Below, one piece after another: positions 9,845-22,890 of a DNA stretch of 64,000 nucleotides. Where the stretch lies: NCBI GenBank assembly GCA_039654915.1, contig CM077593.1:119343413-119407412 (forward strand), in the 5' to 3' direction. Both the position numbers and the translations under genes were made by a program. How positions within the stretch are numbered: position 1 is the first letter of the stretch; each line of letters begins with the position of its first letter. The DNA is from Aquilaria yunnanensis. Its lineage: Eukaryota; Streptophyta; Magnoliopsida; Malvales; Thymelaeaceae. The notes below the pieces were generated by a model. The model was not told the DNA's origin, did not search any database, and saw only the letters and a program-made list of their open reading frames with translations.

Positions 9845-11811
9845 GCATAAAACATATATTTCCTTTAACCACATTTAAGCAACTATCCCTTACACATGTC
9901 TCATACCATGCGGACTAGTATATGCAAGTTTCTTCATCCAACTAGATATAATGTTACTAGAGGCATCCATCTCCTAAGACATACAAGACCTTATATGGCA
10001 TAAGAATCCTAATACAAGATCCATTATATAGTCTTATACCGTGTACCTTTTAGTACCACAGTGCCCATGGTGTTTAACTCCTTTTAGTGCCTTCATGTCC
10101 AATGTCTACTACTTTGACCCTCCTGAGCAAACAACGCTACGATTGTTAGGCTTGATATCCATGTTACCTACACATAATTGTAAAGGGTGAGTATTCCATG
10201 AATACTCAGTAAGGTCTTACGTACCTGCAACAACTACATAAGACTCTATATATAAAATGTATACATAGTTGTGAGTCTTGTGACATTGGATCCATTCACT
10301 TTTTAGAGCATTTCAATAGTGATCATCTCATGTTAGAAGTCCTCACAAGCTACCTCCCTCTTAGATGGTGAGCTCCTAACCACTAGACCTCAAATGTATA
10401 ATCATCATGTTCAATGGTCTCATTAGAACACCTTGTCTCTAATTTCCTCCTTAGTCCTATTTATAAGAGAATCGCAGGTCTGTGCCATCATCCAGAGGAC
10501 TTACCTGGTTTCTATTCTCTTTATAATTACTAGCTTATAGTTAGTATATCATAGGACTTGCTAGTATTTCACTCGCATTCAATTTAATTTTCCCTTTTAT
10601 GTGCATGAGTAAGTATATTGGTAAGCCAAATTGTGTCAGATATGGTGTAGTGGCCCCTTAGGGCACCTTGACCCACTTAGGGCACCCTTGGCTCCATGAG
10701 CTCTCTTGAGGATCCCTTAGGTCTCCCAAGGTCTTTAGGTCATTTAACACCCTTTATCTACACAATTGCTTTACAATCTAGGTGTATTCCAAACCAATTC
10801 CAACCGTAAGCTACCTCGTCCATACTTACTCTTCTCATGCTTATTTCCCAAACAATGTAGCCATTTGTAACCATATACAAATTTCCTAGCTAACACTAAC
10901 ATAAATTAAGAATAGATAACTGAATTTAACCTTTACCTCTCTTTCAAACCATAGCCTTATGCCCCCTTCGCAACTTAAATTCATTTCTTCCTATCAAGTA
11001 ATTAAGGAACTAAATTATTTAACAAATTTCCAGCAGCTACCAGACCAAATTAAATTAGAAAATTCATAAGAAATTAAACCATAGCTTACCTAAAAGAATT
11101 GAACTGAAACTCTTGTTCCTCATGCTTGTACCATGATTTCAACCACAAATCCTTTCTAATTTGTGCTTAATTTCAGTTGGTTGGAGCTTAGGTGGTTCAT
11201 CTATGCTGTTTATGGTCTAGAAAGAAGAGGTTCTGGGTATAAGAGAGGGATCGGCTAGAACTGGAAGAAAAAAGAATGGGTTAGTCAACCCACCGTTTCA
11301 CTCACACTTGACACGCATTTGGTGCCCCATTTGCAGATTAGCCATTTGTTTAGTCCTTCTTTGTAACACGATAAAATCTTTTGGGCCAATTCTATCATTA
11401 ATCTGCACCTGATTCCTTCACAGATTTAATTACACTCAAGTCCCCATTTTTATGAATGTGTAATTTAGTCCTCAGATCTTTGAGGGTTACATTTAAATCA
11501 CTTATGGACAATTTAGTTAATCCAAAATTTCACGATGATAGAATGGAAATTATAAAAAATCATGATATCTCAAATTTAATATTTTCTTATGCTCTATCCA
11601 ACTATGCAATAAAAATGGGTCATTATTTAAAATAACCAAATTACCTCTCTTGACCTGACTTGCTTAAATAATCAATTTTATTCATTTTTAACTACCACAC
11701 CCTACTAAACTGAGACTTTAACTTGCAAATAATATTCTAACTATTATAATTACCAAAATAATCTTGTTACCTTAGTAATCAGGGCCTATCATAAGAAGGG
11801 TCATCACACTA
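9845..11811 (-). repeat. Probable decayed Ty3/gypsy LTR, minus orientation
   Basis: On the minus strand the segment opens TGTGATGACCCTTCTTATG (from 11811), a TGT-type LTR start common in plant gypsy elements. It holds a diagnostic-looking palindromic stretch, GGGTGAGTATTCCATGAATACTCAG on the plus strand around 10188-10212, reminiscent of Tekay/Del chromovirus LTRs. No second LTR, polypurine tract or intact target duplication could be found. The far boundary is a guess. Confidence 0.3.
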
Positions 11812-14504
11812 TACAGACTTAACTTCAGTAGTTCTTAAGTTATAAAGAACAAACCAATGCATTTTTTGGTATGACATAGTAAAAAGTATGAACATGGAAC
11901 CCAATACCTAAGTTATAAAACAAGTTTACTTAAACTTCAAGCATTAATTTTATGTACATTCACCATCTTTATGTACATTCACCATCTTTATGCACATCCA
12001 AAGGAAATTATTTGTGTATGTATACACCCAAGTATAACAGAATATTCCATACTGGAGGCCACTAAGTACATGAGTACCAAAAGTAGTATTTACAAAGATT
12101 TAGTCTGAGACCTCAAAATGATGTTTCCCACCTGAGCTTATAGCTTCCAAGATGAGAATCCGACTTCCTCGTGTACTTAGCCTACTACAACTACAGCCAA
12201 AACTTTCTTAGTAACCCATTCACTAGGCACCAGAATTCACACTAGCAAAATCTGAACAATATGACACTTAAAAAGCTAAGAATTCAATAATTCTTAGTAA
12301 TAGATTAACCTGTAAAATAAAACTTTAGGACACACAATTATATAATGAATATATAAATGCTTCTTGATGCAAGCTCAAAATATCCTGAGGTCTTAACTAA
12401 TGGCCAATAGTTGAGTCCTATGGTATGGACACCTCCTAAACCTAGTCCTATCTTACAAAGCAATAGCTTTGTCTTAGCAAGTTTGATTTGCCATTTATTT
12501 CCCCTATCATATTGTACAGGAGTTTAACTTACCTTGATGATTTAACTTACTAAGTTAGGTAACTTAGTTAGGTTACTTTTTGAGGTTTGAAGTTTTGCTG
12601 AGGTACTTAATACCCTATCACTGCTAAGGTCTCAGGTACCTAATACCCTATCACTGCTAAGGTCTCAATATTTTTCTTAGAGGAAGACACCTTGGCACTG
12701 CGGTGCCAGCGGCCAAAGTAGTCTGTCCCCTTGGTGGCAGTCTAATGTTGAAGTGCCAAGTTATCCCTAGTTTTCTTTTTGTTTTGCACATCAAGCTATT
12801 TCAAACCCTTAAACTTGAACCAATCCATTAGCAACCACTCCTAACTTTCACACATATTAGAAGACATGTAAATGCATCATACAAACACTTGGGAACATGA
12901 AAATCCCTTACCAATATCAAAATCATAAGCCACAAACCTCTTATGCACATATGAGCTCACTTACACCGATAACTTGCAAATCAATATAGTTCTTATTCTA
13001 GCCTAGCAAAATTAATTGCCTGAGCATAAAAAACTTAGAATATGATCATATTATGAGAAATATATATGAAATTAGCATTCACATTCCCTTACCCCTTTGG
13101 TGAAACACAAACAATAACACTTGAACCACCCTTGCACAATTATACTTGTAGCTTGCTATTCATTCTTCAAAAGCCAAATTCAAACTTAGGGATTAATCAT
13201 ACAACACACCAAAGCCCTCATTCATTTAGCAAATCCCTAAGTCTCAACTTAAATCTAAGAATTAAAGCATACCAAGAAGGAAAATGTGATTCCTTGCTCC
13301 CTTAAGCTTAATTGAGTTACTTGTTTCAAAAAAATCACCTTCTCAAGCTTCAATTTGGCAAGAATTGATGGAGATGAGATTTTGGGATCATGGAGCTTGG
13401 CTACTACATTTTTCTTGGGATAAAAATGAGGTAAAACCAATCTCTTCTTGTTCTTATTCTCCCCTTATTTTCTTTAGATCTCCACCTCTCTTAATTGTGC
13501 CAATTGGGTCCCAAAACCTCATAAAACCCTTTTTCCTCCACTTTATAAATATTATTTGAACTAGGAACTATAAATATTCCTAAAAAATCTTTAATTCCAT
13601 AGTTCAACCACATTTATGCCCTAAAATATGGATTTTCTTAGTAAAATATAAAATTACTATTTTGCCCTTATGAGTCAACTTTGCTCAAATGATCATATCC
13701 TTAATTATACACTACATTAACTTACTAATTGTACTACTTAGTATGCAAATAAAAATCTTAAGCTTAAAAAAATTAGGCTTACCATGTAAATATTTACTTT
13801 GGTTTAGGACAACATTAACAAATACTCAATCATTTTCACTATTCTTTCTCATTCACAAAATTCCTTCATTGTTAGTAATAGGAGCATTATTTAATTCATC
13901 TGACGCTTTACAGCGGATAAATCTGTGTGGCCCATTTTTTAAATTGGTGGTCACGAGAAGATTAAGTGAAATGTGGAAAGCGGCTAAGACTTAGATGATG
14001 AAATTTATAAATAATAGATCAGAATGATCATATGTTATTTTTTTATTTGTCTTGTTCTTTATTTGGTTTTTTTTCCCAATTACTTATAAGTTATGTCTCT
14101 AAGATTATTTTGGTTTACCTGGAATATTTCGGTTTGATCCAATTCTCTTTCCTACATTCGGTGTTGTAGGATGTGTATCATTTTATTGGCTAGTTTATAT
14201 GTTTTTGTTATTTTTTAGTGTTTTATGACATTGGTTTGTAAGAAGTCATTTGCTTCATTGGTAATTGGAATAAGGTGCCATTTTATAATAAAAAAAATAA
14301 CTCTTACCATATTATATAAATCTAAATGATTGAAAATTAAAAATTAGGGTAGAGAAACTGCAAAATACAATTTAGACATTTAATTTAATAAAAATTGGTC
14401 ATAACTTAATATCAAATATTTCATAACTTGATGGGATACCGCTGAGACATCTAATAGAACTAGAATTATAGGGAAGTGCTGCACAAAATTATCATTGTTT
14501 AATA
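11812..14504. repeat. Decayed repeat DNA with two short tandem duplications
   Basis: A 33-bp unit is present twice with one mismatch (12601-12633 and 12634-12666), and a 19-bp unit twice near 11951-11990. The 12780-13560 part looks like more LTR-type sequence. No intact coding region: open frames at 13066-13305 and 13689-13994 resemble nothing known. Confidence 0.45.
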
Positions 14505-14746
14505 CTTCATCCATTTGTAATATATTTATTTTGAGTTACCTTATCTCTTTGCTATATTTTTATATTTAATAAATTATTTTTTCATACTATCATGCAAACT
14601 ATTATTACAATGTGTACTTTTTTCTATTTTTTTTATTCTTCACATACAAAAGTTAAAGATTGGTTGGAAATAATACACCAAATTTTTCATTCTTTTTATT
14701 CCATAGACTAGACTTGAATGTTTCAACGAATTTGGGAAGGATAAAG
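14505..14746. mobile_element. Stowaway-like MITE
   Basis: TA on both sides (14503-14504, 14747-14748). The ends are CTTCATCCATTTGTAATATA and, reversed, CTTTATCCTTCCCAAATTC. The 242-bp AT-rich interior is non-coding. Confidence 0.65.
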
Positions 14747-14869
14747 TACTTCAAGAATACACATATTATCAAATTTTGCTTTATAACATCACATGACACA
14801 ATCAGGGGATCATAGGACATGATCTAATAGATAGTACATGTTCATGGCTATCATGGTCTTTTAGACTAT

Positions 14870-15130
14870 CAGGGTTGTACAGTTCTTAATACATGTTGAG
14901 TTCCTATTCTGTGACATGTCTTGAAAGGAATTGAACTGTCAACACTTGTTGGTTCCAAACCATGTTACAATTGCCCCCATCAAGGTGAATTAAAGGCAAT
15001 ACACATAGCCACATCTATAGCCTTCTCCAATCTTATAAAAGTGATATATCTCTACAAATGGTTAATGGGGTCAGTAAACTTGTCATAGGGATCAATCTTA
15101 GACATCATGAAGCCCTTATAGGTTGGTACA
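14870..15130 (-). pseudogene. Ty3/gypsy gag (Retrotrans_gag) remnant
   Basis: The minus strand reads FMMSKIDPYDKFTDPINHL, stop, RYITFIRLEKAIDVAMCIAF and then, in a shifted frame, LMGAIVTWFGTNK and QFNSFQDMSQ. The order P-x-YDG-x-DP-x-HL, AxxAMCxAF, LxGAAxxWF, SFxxL is that of the retrotransposon gag domain. In-frame stops and at least one frameshift show decay. The region up to about 15950 probably belongs to the same relic. Confidence 0.65.
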
Positions 15131-15989
15131 TTTTTTTTTTCATTTCCATTATGAATGGCTACACCCAGATATCACTAATATCCATGACCTAGAGTATAGT
15201 TCTTAAGACTAGGAACGTAGCCTTGAGACATTCCTTTATCTAGTCCAATATTTTGAGAACCATACCTATAGAAATAAGTATGTCTCTTACTTAATTCCAC
15301 TTGCTTGTATACCTTCTATACTGGTAGTAGACCCCTATGGTAAGTCTTCAAGGCATAATACACTTTTGGATTAGATGACTTTTGGCCGGCTTTTTAACTT
15401 CCCATGGAATTTTTCTCCTAATCTCGTACTAAGTTATGGTTTTCGACTACTCGAACAACTCATTGGAACACCTAAATTGTTTATTGTTTAAGGCTATGGG
15501 GGGTTTACCCTTTACCGAATCTCAAGGAGACAAGAGAGTTTCTTCTCTTGTATTCCCCCATTTCATCTTGTCATGGGGAACTTTGACCTAATCCTATGGA
15601 TTCCATCTTCCATCAATGCATTATCATTGTCAGATTAATCTTGGTTCATTGAGATCTTCATGTATCCACCATATTCGTTCCCATATACAATGCCAAATTG
15701 ATAGCAAAACTATAAATGGAATTAGTGAACCAAACTTTTGAATGTTGGCAGCTTGAACCAGGATTAGGATACCTGTACTCAAACACAACATCAAAAAGCC
15801 CTAGAGATGTGTCTTATGGAAAAAATTTTGAACGAGCAAGTTAGTTTTCTAAAATTGGACAAAGTAACTATGAAAACTAGGGCATTTCTATGTACTTTTA
15901 AATGTATCATGAATATCTCCTTTTATAAATGAGAATGTCTACATAGGCCTTCTTGAAGTATAATTAATGAGGAATTTTATCCCTGTAGA
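15131..15989. other. Flanking retroelement debris, no gene
   Basis: Sequence on the 5' side (minus orientation) of the gag remnant. Short broken frames only. It probably derives from the same gypsy element, but no LTR or primer-binding site is recognisable. Confidence 0.35.
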
Positions 15990-16491
15990 TAAGAGTGAGT
16001 AAAATTTTAGTTATATCCGAAAAAATTGAATAACTAAAAAAAATTTCAATTTTTGGTTACCAATTTTAAGTATAATTTTGGTTTTCAATTATAACTAAAA
16101 ATCGATATATAAGTTTGGTTCGGTTTTGGTTTATTCAATTAAAACTTGATTAAACAAATTAATTGAATTTTTATTCTACTAGTATTTATGTTTGAGATTT
16201 AGAAAGAATTATGTATGTGATGTTTTTTATTTGAAATGAATTATGAATGTTTTCTATGTGTTTGGAATGTATGTTTAGATTGAAATATGTAATGGATATA
16301 TAAGGTTTGGAATATGTATATATATAATTCAGTCATACTAATTGAAAACTGAATAACCAAAACTTTATTCAGTTATTTCGGCTTTCTCCAGCAATTCAGT
16401 CCATTTGGTTATTAGCACATAAGACTGAAAACCAAACAAATTCGATTATTCAATTTCAGTTTAAACTAAAAAAACTTATTGATCACCACTA
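15990..16491. mobile_element. hAT-like non-autonomous palindromic element
   Basis: The left end TAAGAGTGAGTAAAATTTTAG and the reversed right end TAGTGGTGATCAATAAG resemble the TAGRGGTGxxCAAAA termini of hAT MITEs. The interior repeats CGGTTTTGGTT/AATTCAGT-type words on both strands. No 8-bp duplication remains. Confidence 0.5.
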
Positions 16492-17363
16492 ACTCTCATA
16501 GAACAGGTCATATATATATATCGAGTCCGAACAATGGGTCCAAACCATATAAACCCAATATGGTATCATAGTGCTTATCCAGATTTTGAGTTCTAATAAT
16601 AATATTCAATGTTTATGAAAAAATGAAATATAACTCAAATGATATAAGCCCCTATTTGGAACAATTTCAAATCCAAGAGCTCAATAGCTAAAAGTCCTAT
16701 TAGTCCTATTAACACATCCAACCCGCTACGTTAGGCGCCCTAGCCAAATCCTACCTGCCACTCATTAGGTCAATAATTTTCACATTTATATATTACCCAT
16801 TTTTAGATAAGTTGGGTCAAGTAAAACTTATCTACCCACCACACACATAACCACAACTATCTGGTTAAAACTATTCTATCTACTTGATCTCACAGTAACT
16901 AAATAGTAGTAAGAAATAATTTACAAAGCATTTATCTTCCTAGGCTCAGTACTAACAGAATTAACTTTGTCTTATGTGTTTCATGCCATGTTTCATTTTC
17001 TATCTTATTTACACATATTCTGACTATAATCCATTTCTAGTATTGAGTAACACATGAATGGTTTGATAAATTAAAGGAAAAATGTACAATTATTATTTTT
17101 CAATTTTCACTCCATAAAGCAACTAACTAAACATACATATGTATGTACATATATACATACACACATACAGGTTAGATATGGGGCGGGTGAGCCCTAAACC
17201 TGCATCCCTACCCAAACCCGTTGAGTGAAAACAAAAAACTCACATTTGTCCCAAGCTTGTTTAATTTAAAAAAAAAACCCAACTCATCAATTTGAATGCA
17301 ACTGAGTCCCCATCACATAAAATGTTCATTGACATCCCTACGTGAAAATGCCTCCATGCAAAT
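16492..17363. other. Intergenic DNA with a truncated repeat end
   Basis: Mostly unrecognised. 17165-17342 (GATATGGGGCGGGTGAGCCC ... CATTGACATCCCTA) looks like a broken hAT-type element, since the right end reversed reads TAGGGATGTCAATG. No gene seen. Confidence 0.4.
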
Positions 17364-17514
17364 GGCTTTGTTTGGGAACAATTTCAGTATTTAGCGTTAG
17401 AGGTTAATATCTAACAATTGTTTTAGCATTGAAGGTTCAAAAAAGCTATTATAACTGTTAATTGTTAATTCCAACATCTAATGTGAATTTTAGACATTAT
17501 TTCCAAACAAAGCC
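17364..17514. mobile_element. Tourist-like (PIF/Harbinger) MITE, 151 bp
   Basis: Termini GGCTTTGTTTGGGAACAATT and reversed GGCTTTGTTTGGAAATAATG form a clear inverted repeat, flanked by AAT on both sides (17361-17363, 17515-17517). The 3-bp duplication and GGxxTTGTTTGG tips suit PIF/Harbinger MITEs. Confidence 0.7.
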
Positions 17515-17660
17515 AATGATGAATTGACATGTGTAGATTTTGTGAGAAATTGTCTAGTCCAATGAGCTGAAATATAAGGAAAAAATAAATTGCATATAAA
17601 TGCCTGTAGAAAATGCTTTTGAAATAGCATTTTTTTTTCTAGAGAATCACTTATGAAATA

Positions 17661-18023
17661 CTAACATTTATGGGTGAAAAATCAACAAACAACTTGAGCT
17701 CAACTCGAGTTCAACTCAATTTAAAGCTCGCTCGACACTTGTTTAAACTATTATCAAACTAAGTTTAAAAAAATTTTAAACTTAATTATAATTTAAATAA
17801 AACTAGATTTGCTTATTACTCAACTCGATTCAATTTTAGTTTTTTTTCCCCCTTAATTTAAGAATACAATTTCAACTCAATTGATTAAAAGTTTATTCAT
17901 GGCTCATTTAAATTATTTTTAATCTAAACATGAGCAAATATTAAAATTAATAGATAGTTCAAACCGAATATGATCAGTCTACTGTTTCACTTAACCAGGC
18001 TTGTTTTCAGCCCTACTAACATT
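17661..18023. mobile_element. hAT MITE with perfect 8-bp target duplication
   Basis: The element 17669-18015 starts TATGGGTGAAAAATCAACAA; reversed, its right end starts TAGGGCTGAAAACAAGCC. It is flanked by CTAACATT at 17661-17668 and identically at 18016-18023. The exact duplication implies a fairly young insertion. The interior has subterminal GAGCTCAACTCGAGTT-type words. Confidence 0.85.
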
Positions 18024-18706
18024 ATACACAATGTAAAATAATACTGGCACTCCTTATTATTCAATTCAAAATTCTACATATTTTCATGCCATATATGACA
18101 TTACTACAAAAAACATTCTGTGTCAACCAATCGGCCTTTCAATGGGTTTGTTTTTGTTGATTTTAAATTATTTTTGTCAATCACGAGATTTTGTCGAGAC
18201 GATATCGTTTTGACAATTTGTAAGCTGATATGGAGGTAATATAGTGTCTGCCGAAATAGAAATATATCAAAATTAACATAATTAAATTATAGTAATGTAA
18301 AATCGGACAATATAATTCTAGAATTAGACAATTTTGACATTGATAAACATGTCAAACACTGTTAAACATTGACTAATTCAGAATTAAAATTTTCTGTTTA
18401 TAGAATTCATTTGTTTTTATTCTGATTTATTATTGTCTGAACTTGTTAATTTTGATATATAACCGCATAGACGCCTGAGAAATCTACACTGATTCTTCAC
18501 CCCAAAAACCAAAAAAAAAAAAAAGGAAGAAAGAAATCTACACTGATTTGTACCGACATGGGCTTGGAATTTGTCCGATGGGCTTACATCATATGAAAGC
18601 AAGCATGGGTCCGCTAACATGCACTGGCCCATATTAACCGAAAATAATTTCTCTCTCCAATGTTTACGAGTTCGATTATTCTTGGCTCATCATATCCATT
18701 ATATTA

Positions 18707-18928
18707 TCTCTCTCCCATATTATTTGATAGATAACACCTTTTTATTTAAATTTATTTATATTATTATTTAATAGAATATTTAAAAAATATATATTTAAAA
18801 ATCATAATTCTTTATTTATCATTTATATATGAAAGTTTTCTATTTATATATAAAAATGTTGACAATAAAAAATTATAAATTAATTGTTATGAATAATGAA
18901 TTGTGTAAAGAATTTAAGTCGGAGAAAG
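18707..18928. mobile_element. Stowaway-like MITE, copy 2 of 3 (inverted)
   Basis: The interior TTTATCATTTATATATGAAA is the reverse complement of the matching part of the copy at 6495-6704. The right end reversed reads CTTTCTCCGACTTAAATTC beside TA (18929-18930). The left end is less certain. Confidence 0.6.
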
Positions 18929-21040
18929 TACTTATTTATACTAGTGAACTCGTACCCATCAAGTCATATGGATCATTAAACACAAATATTTCCAAATTGA
19001 TAATAATAAAAGGTTAGGTTAAATATCCACTATTGTTACAGGATCAAAAAATTTGAAATAAAAAAAATGTAATAATGAATTTTAAAAATGAAAGGTAAAA
19101 ATGTTAATGTTTTACAATTTTAAATTAACTGATGCTAATATGATTCTTGGGATTACAATTGAATTTTGAATAAAAAAATAAACATCTTATAAAAATGTAT
19201 TCAAAATCCAAATTACATACCAGCAAGTAGAGCAGAGTATTCAACCCATCAACCCGACTATTTAATTAGTACAAATTACTAAGTTTCGCGCACGTCTATT
19301 GAAAAAGTAGTCTCGATGAATATATATATATATATATATATAATGAAATACAATAATAGGCCTGCGCTTTGCAACAGAGTAACTCCTAGAGATAATGATA
19401 CTGCAAATATATTCAATAATGTCATGATGTGCACATTGTGGTTGAGATATTTGCAACGCCCTCTACTAGGATTATCTTACCATCCTGACACTAAACTACG
19501 AAATACAGATCTGGACTTGATTATCACAAAGACATGTTTACAGCTTATACTTTACTAAAAAACTACAAAATTGACCACACAATTAGGTTCTTTACTTTTG
19601 TACTCCTTTGGGAATCTTCCAGCTTTTATCAGTCAACTTGTTTGCCAACCCTTGAACCTAGATGTATCAAAATTTGCATATAAATGTGTATAATTTGTTC
19701 AGAAATATTTGAAATAATCAGTGACACATTCCTGGCTTCCTTGCACACATTTGTCATGATAGATACATCTTAAATGGTAAGAACTTACCTTCACAAAACC
19801 AGTATCTAGTTCAAAGATTTTAGATTGAGATTCCTAACCAAATTTATTAGGATTTGGAGATTCAGAGTTAGAGAAACAACATGAGAATCAATCCTAGTAA
19901 GGTTTTGATTAGACTTGTTAGATTAATAATTTCAAAGTAGATTAGAGCATCAAGCTTTAATGAACAAAATCTTTACAGAGTAGATCATAATTGCTAGGTC
20001 AATTGAATCATATACTAGTCAAGAAAACTTGCAACCTAATTAGTAATTCAACACAAAACTAGCAATGAGTGATCAGCTCATTGTATCAAACTCAATTACT
20101 CTAAGTTATCTAATCAGTTACACAAAACCCCATGGTCTAGGCAATATTACTCATCAAGTGAACTGTCTAGCCTATAGTTTTTAATGTTACGCCAAATTTT
20201 GTGACTTTTCACTTATTTAAAATAAACGTTACTTGCCTTAGCATTAACTTGATTTCAAAGAGCTATTGTTGAAACTCAAAAGTAACATCGACCTATTAGA
20301 ATCTATCAACCTATTCCATGTTTAATATAGAAAACACACACACATACACACACAATAACACTAAAAAATATTTGCTATGACACACATATATCAATATAAT
20401 AACCTAACCTAAGATCTAACACCAGCAAATAACATGCCTTTAACAACAAATAAAATACCATAAAATTTACACATGCAATGATGAACAAAAATTGAGGATG
20501 TACAATGAATAAATCTCATTCAATGCGGAGAGGATTTCAAAGTGTTGGAGAGTGCAGTTGGCCTCAGAATTGAGAGCTACTTAAATGACACATTCACTGC
20601 ATCAGTTAGAAAATTGGATATTCACAAAGAGGGCGGCGAGATTATTGGAAAAGGAAGAAAAAGGGGTGACGGGGTGAGTATGGGGAAAGAGGAAAGAAGG
20701 GTTGACCGGATTGACTAGGTTTGGGCTTTAATTGGGTCAAATAATTGTTCAATGAGACCTGAAAGTAATAGGCTATTTAATTTTGGTGGTCTAGATAAGG
20801 GGTTAAAAACTTTTAATGGGGTGGGTCTCTGGAGCTAAAACTTCCAACACAAATAAAGTGTCATTAAATGACTGTGAACAACAAACATTGAGAGTTTTAG
20901 AGAATTTTGATAATATAAAAAATCAGATGAGGGTCTGAAAAAAATTAGGTTTAAGGGCAAAATATTCGGCATTAAAAAATGAACTGAAAAGATTAAAGTG
21001 GAGAATCAAATCACTAAAAAAGTGCTACAAGAAACAACCG
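18929..21040. other. Intergenic DNA, no gene recognised
   Basis: AT-rich, with an (AT)n tract at about 19319-19342 and a CA-rich tract near 20333-20353. The frames at 18829-19017 and 19316-19558 resemble no known protein. No RNA gene seen. Confidence 0.5.
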
Positions 21041-22890
21041 ATATTTTTCTTTCTTTCGGTGTAAGGTTATCTTCTTTAGTTTGGTGCTTTATTTATAGGT
21101 GTGTTATTTTCTGGGTTTGGGCTAGTGATTGGGTTTTATTTTAAGGTTGTGTTCTAGTCATGGTTGTCAAAACCAGATCGGGTTGTCCGGTCTGACTGGT
21201 TCAGTTGCAAACCACACCTTTTGGTGACTAGAATTACAGATCATATATGATTAAGGTCAAAACCTCTCCAAATTGCTAAAAACTGAGAAAAAAAATATTG
21301 ACCCATAAACTGATTTGACCCACAGTTCAAATACCAACAAAAAATATAAAAATAAATAAACAAAGAGAAAAAGGTCTCTTAATTACTTCTCCGACTAACC
21401 CAAACAAATCCTGGTTCAAAGAGATCAATACTCGATTTATTTATTTTATTGATTATAAATCGGCATAAATAGGAGATTGAGGATCAAAGACGTTGGGCTT
21501 AGGAAGGCTGGTAATTTGTTCTAGAGTTCAAGAAGAAAAAGATCAATGGATCGTGAAGGCGAAATTTGAAAAATTGGTAAGCAAAGAGAAGCTAAAAGAA
21601 ATCAAGGCTAAAAAAGAAGAATAGTGGATGATAAACAGAGTAAATGAAAAAGGTTTAAGTTGAATGGAGCTCTGACTGGTGCTAGAGAGACAAGCAAAGT
21701 TTTATTTCACGTTTTTCTAGGGCTATAGGTAGGGGTGTAAGTTTCAGGTTTTGGTAGGAACCCGAAATTTGCAAACATCCTATCCATCTGAAATTTGTGG
21801 TTTGACCAGACCTTATTCATTGTCCTAAACTGAACCGACCCTTAACCAAAAAAAAAATCTAGTTGGATTGGGTTGGGTTAGGTTTTGGAACTTGAGAATG
21901 TGTGAAAAAAAAAATGAAAGCTGATGATGATGGATAGAGGACGAGGCGTGTACAACGATAAGAGTGATGGGACTAGGGAGGAAGGGGCAGAGCTATGCGA
22001 CAGGCTGACTAATGATGGACAGACGAGGTGTGTGTGATGGTGAGGGGCTAAGGTTGACTAGATGACGACAGAGTAAAACTAAGTGTGTGTGTGTGCAACG
22101 CGACCGTCGAGCTCAAGCATGTGAAAGAAGACGAGCAACAGAGCTCAGCGTCTTTGCCTCTCTGCTGCATTTCCAGCATTTGGGATAGTTAGGGTTTGGT
22201 GTTGGGAAGGAAGGGCAGTGTAGCCGTAGTGGGTTGGGTATAGCAGGTATGGTGGGCTGAGCCTAATATTTTGGGTTGGTTTCGGGTGGATTCGGATTCT
22301 ACCTGAACTAACCCGATTTCTGACTTTTGAAATGGGTCGGTTTCAGGTTCACCTGAATGATACTTACTTATCTCTTCAAACAGACCCTAACCTACAAAAT
22401 AGGGTCAGGTTTCGGGTTAAGGCCAAGGTGGCCAACTACTTTCACTCCTAGTTATAAGTATTTAAAGCTTCTGATTTACAAAGTGAGTCCTTATATTATG
22501 CCAAAGTTGTCATTATAATCCATAATATTTTTTTAAGTAACAATAAAGTCACTAGTAAGTCATGAAACAAAAATGTGGAGGTGGCTTTGACCCAACGGTC
22601 TAACAGGTTGAACCAGTTTGATCATAAACTAGAAGCCTTTCTAGTTTGGCAAACATTCAGGCTCTGAAAACATTAGTTCTAGTATGGGCTAGTGTTCTTT
22701 TAGTTTGCTTGGGTGCTTTATTTTTGTTATTAAGTTATTGAGCTAGGATTTTTGTTTATTATTTGGGGCACTAATTTATTTTGGGTTCTGGGTTTTGAGT
22801 AATTGATTCATCATATTTTCCTCTAAGATAATATTTGTACTTTATTCTTATCTTTTAATAAAATCTTTCATTGCTATTTAAAAAAAACAA
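21041..22890. mobile_element. Nested repeats: element within element within a duplicated tail sequence
   Basis: Similar text (GGGCTAGTG, TTTGGTGC/TTGGGTGC, GGTTTTG/GGGTTTT) occurs at about 21070-21150 and 22680-22800, as if one sequence were interrupted. Between them an outer palindromic element (about 21165-22660) has CCGGTCTGACTGGTTCAGTT facing AACAGGTTGAACCAGTTT. Inside that, about 21727-22455, lies a second element with ends CTATAGGTAGGGGTGTAAG and reversed TTATAACTAGGAGTGAAAG, an hAT-type terminus. It is followed by a poly-A/CAA tail near 22880. Boundaries are approximate. Confidence 0.5.

Noticed and set aside
18100..18560. Possible CACTA element (TACTACAAAAAACATT near 18113)
   Set aside because: Only one terminus-like word; no matching right end was found.
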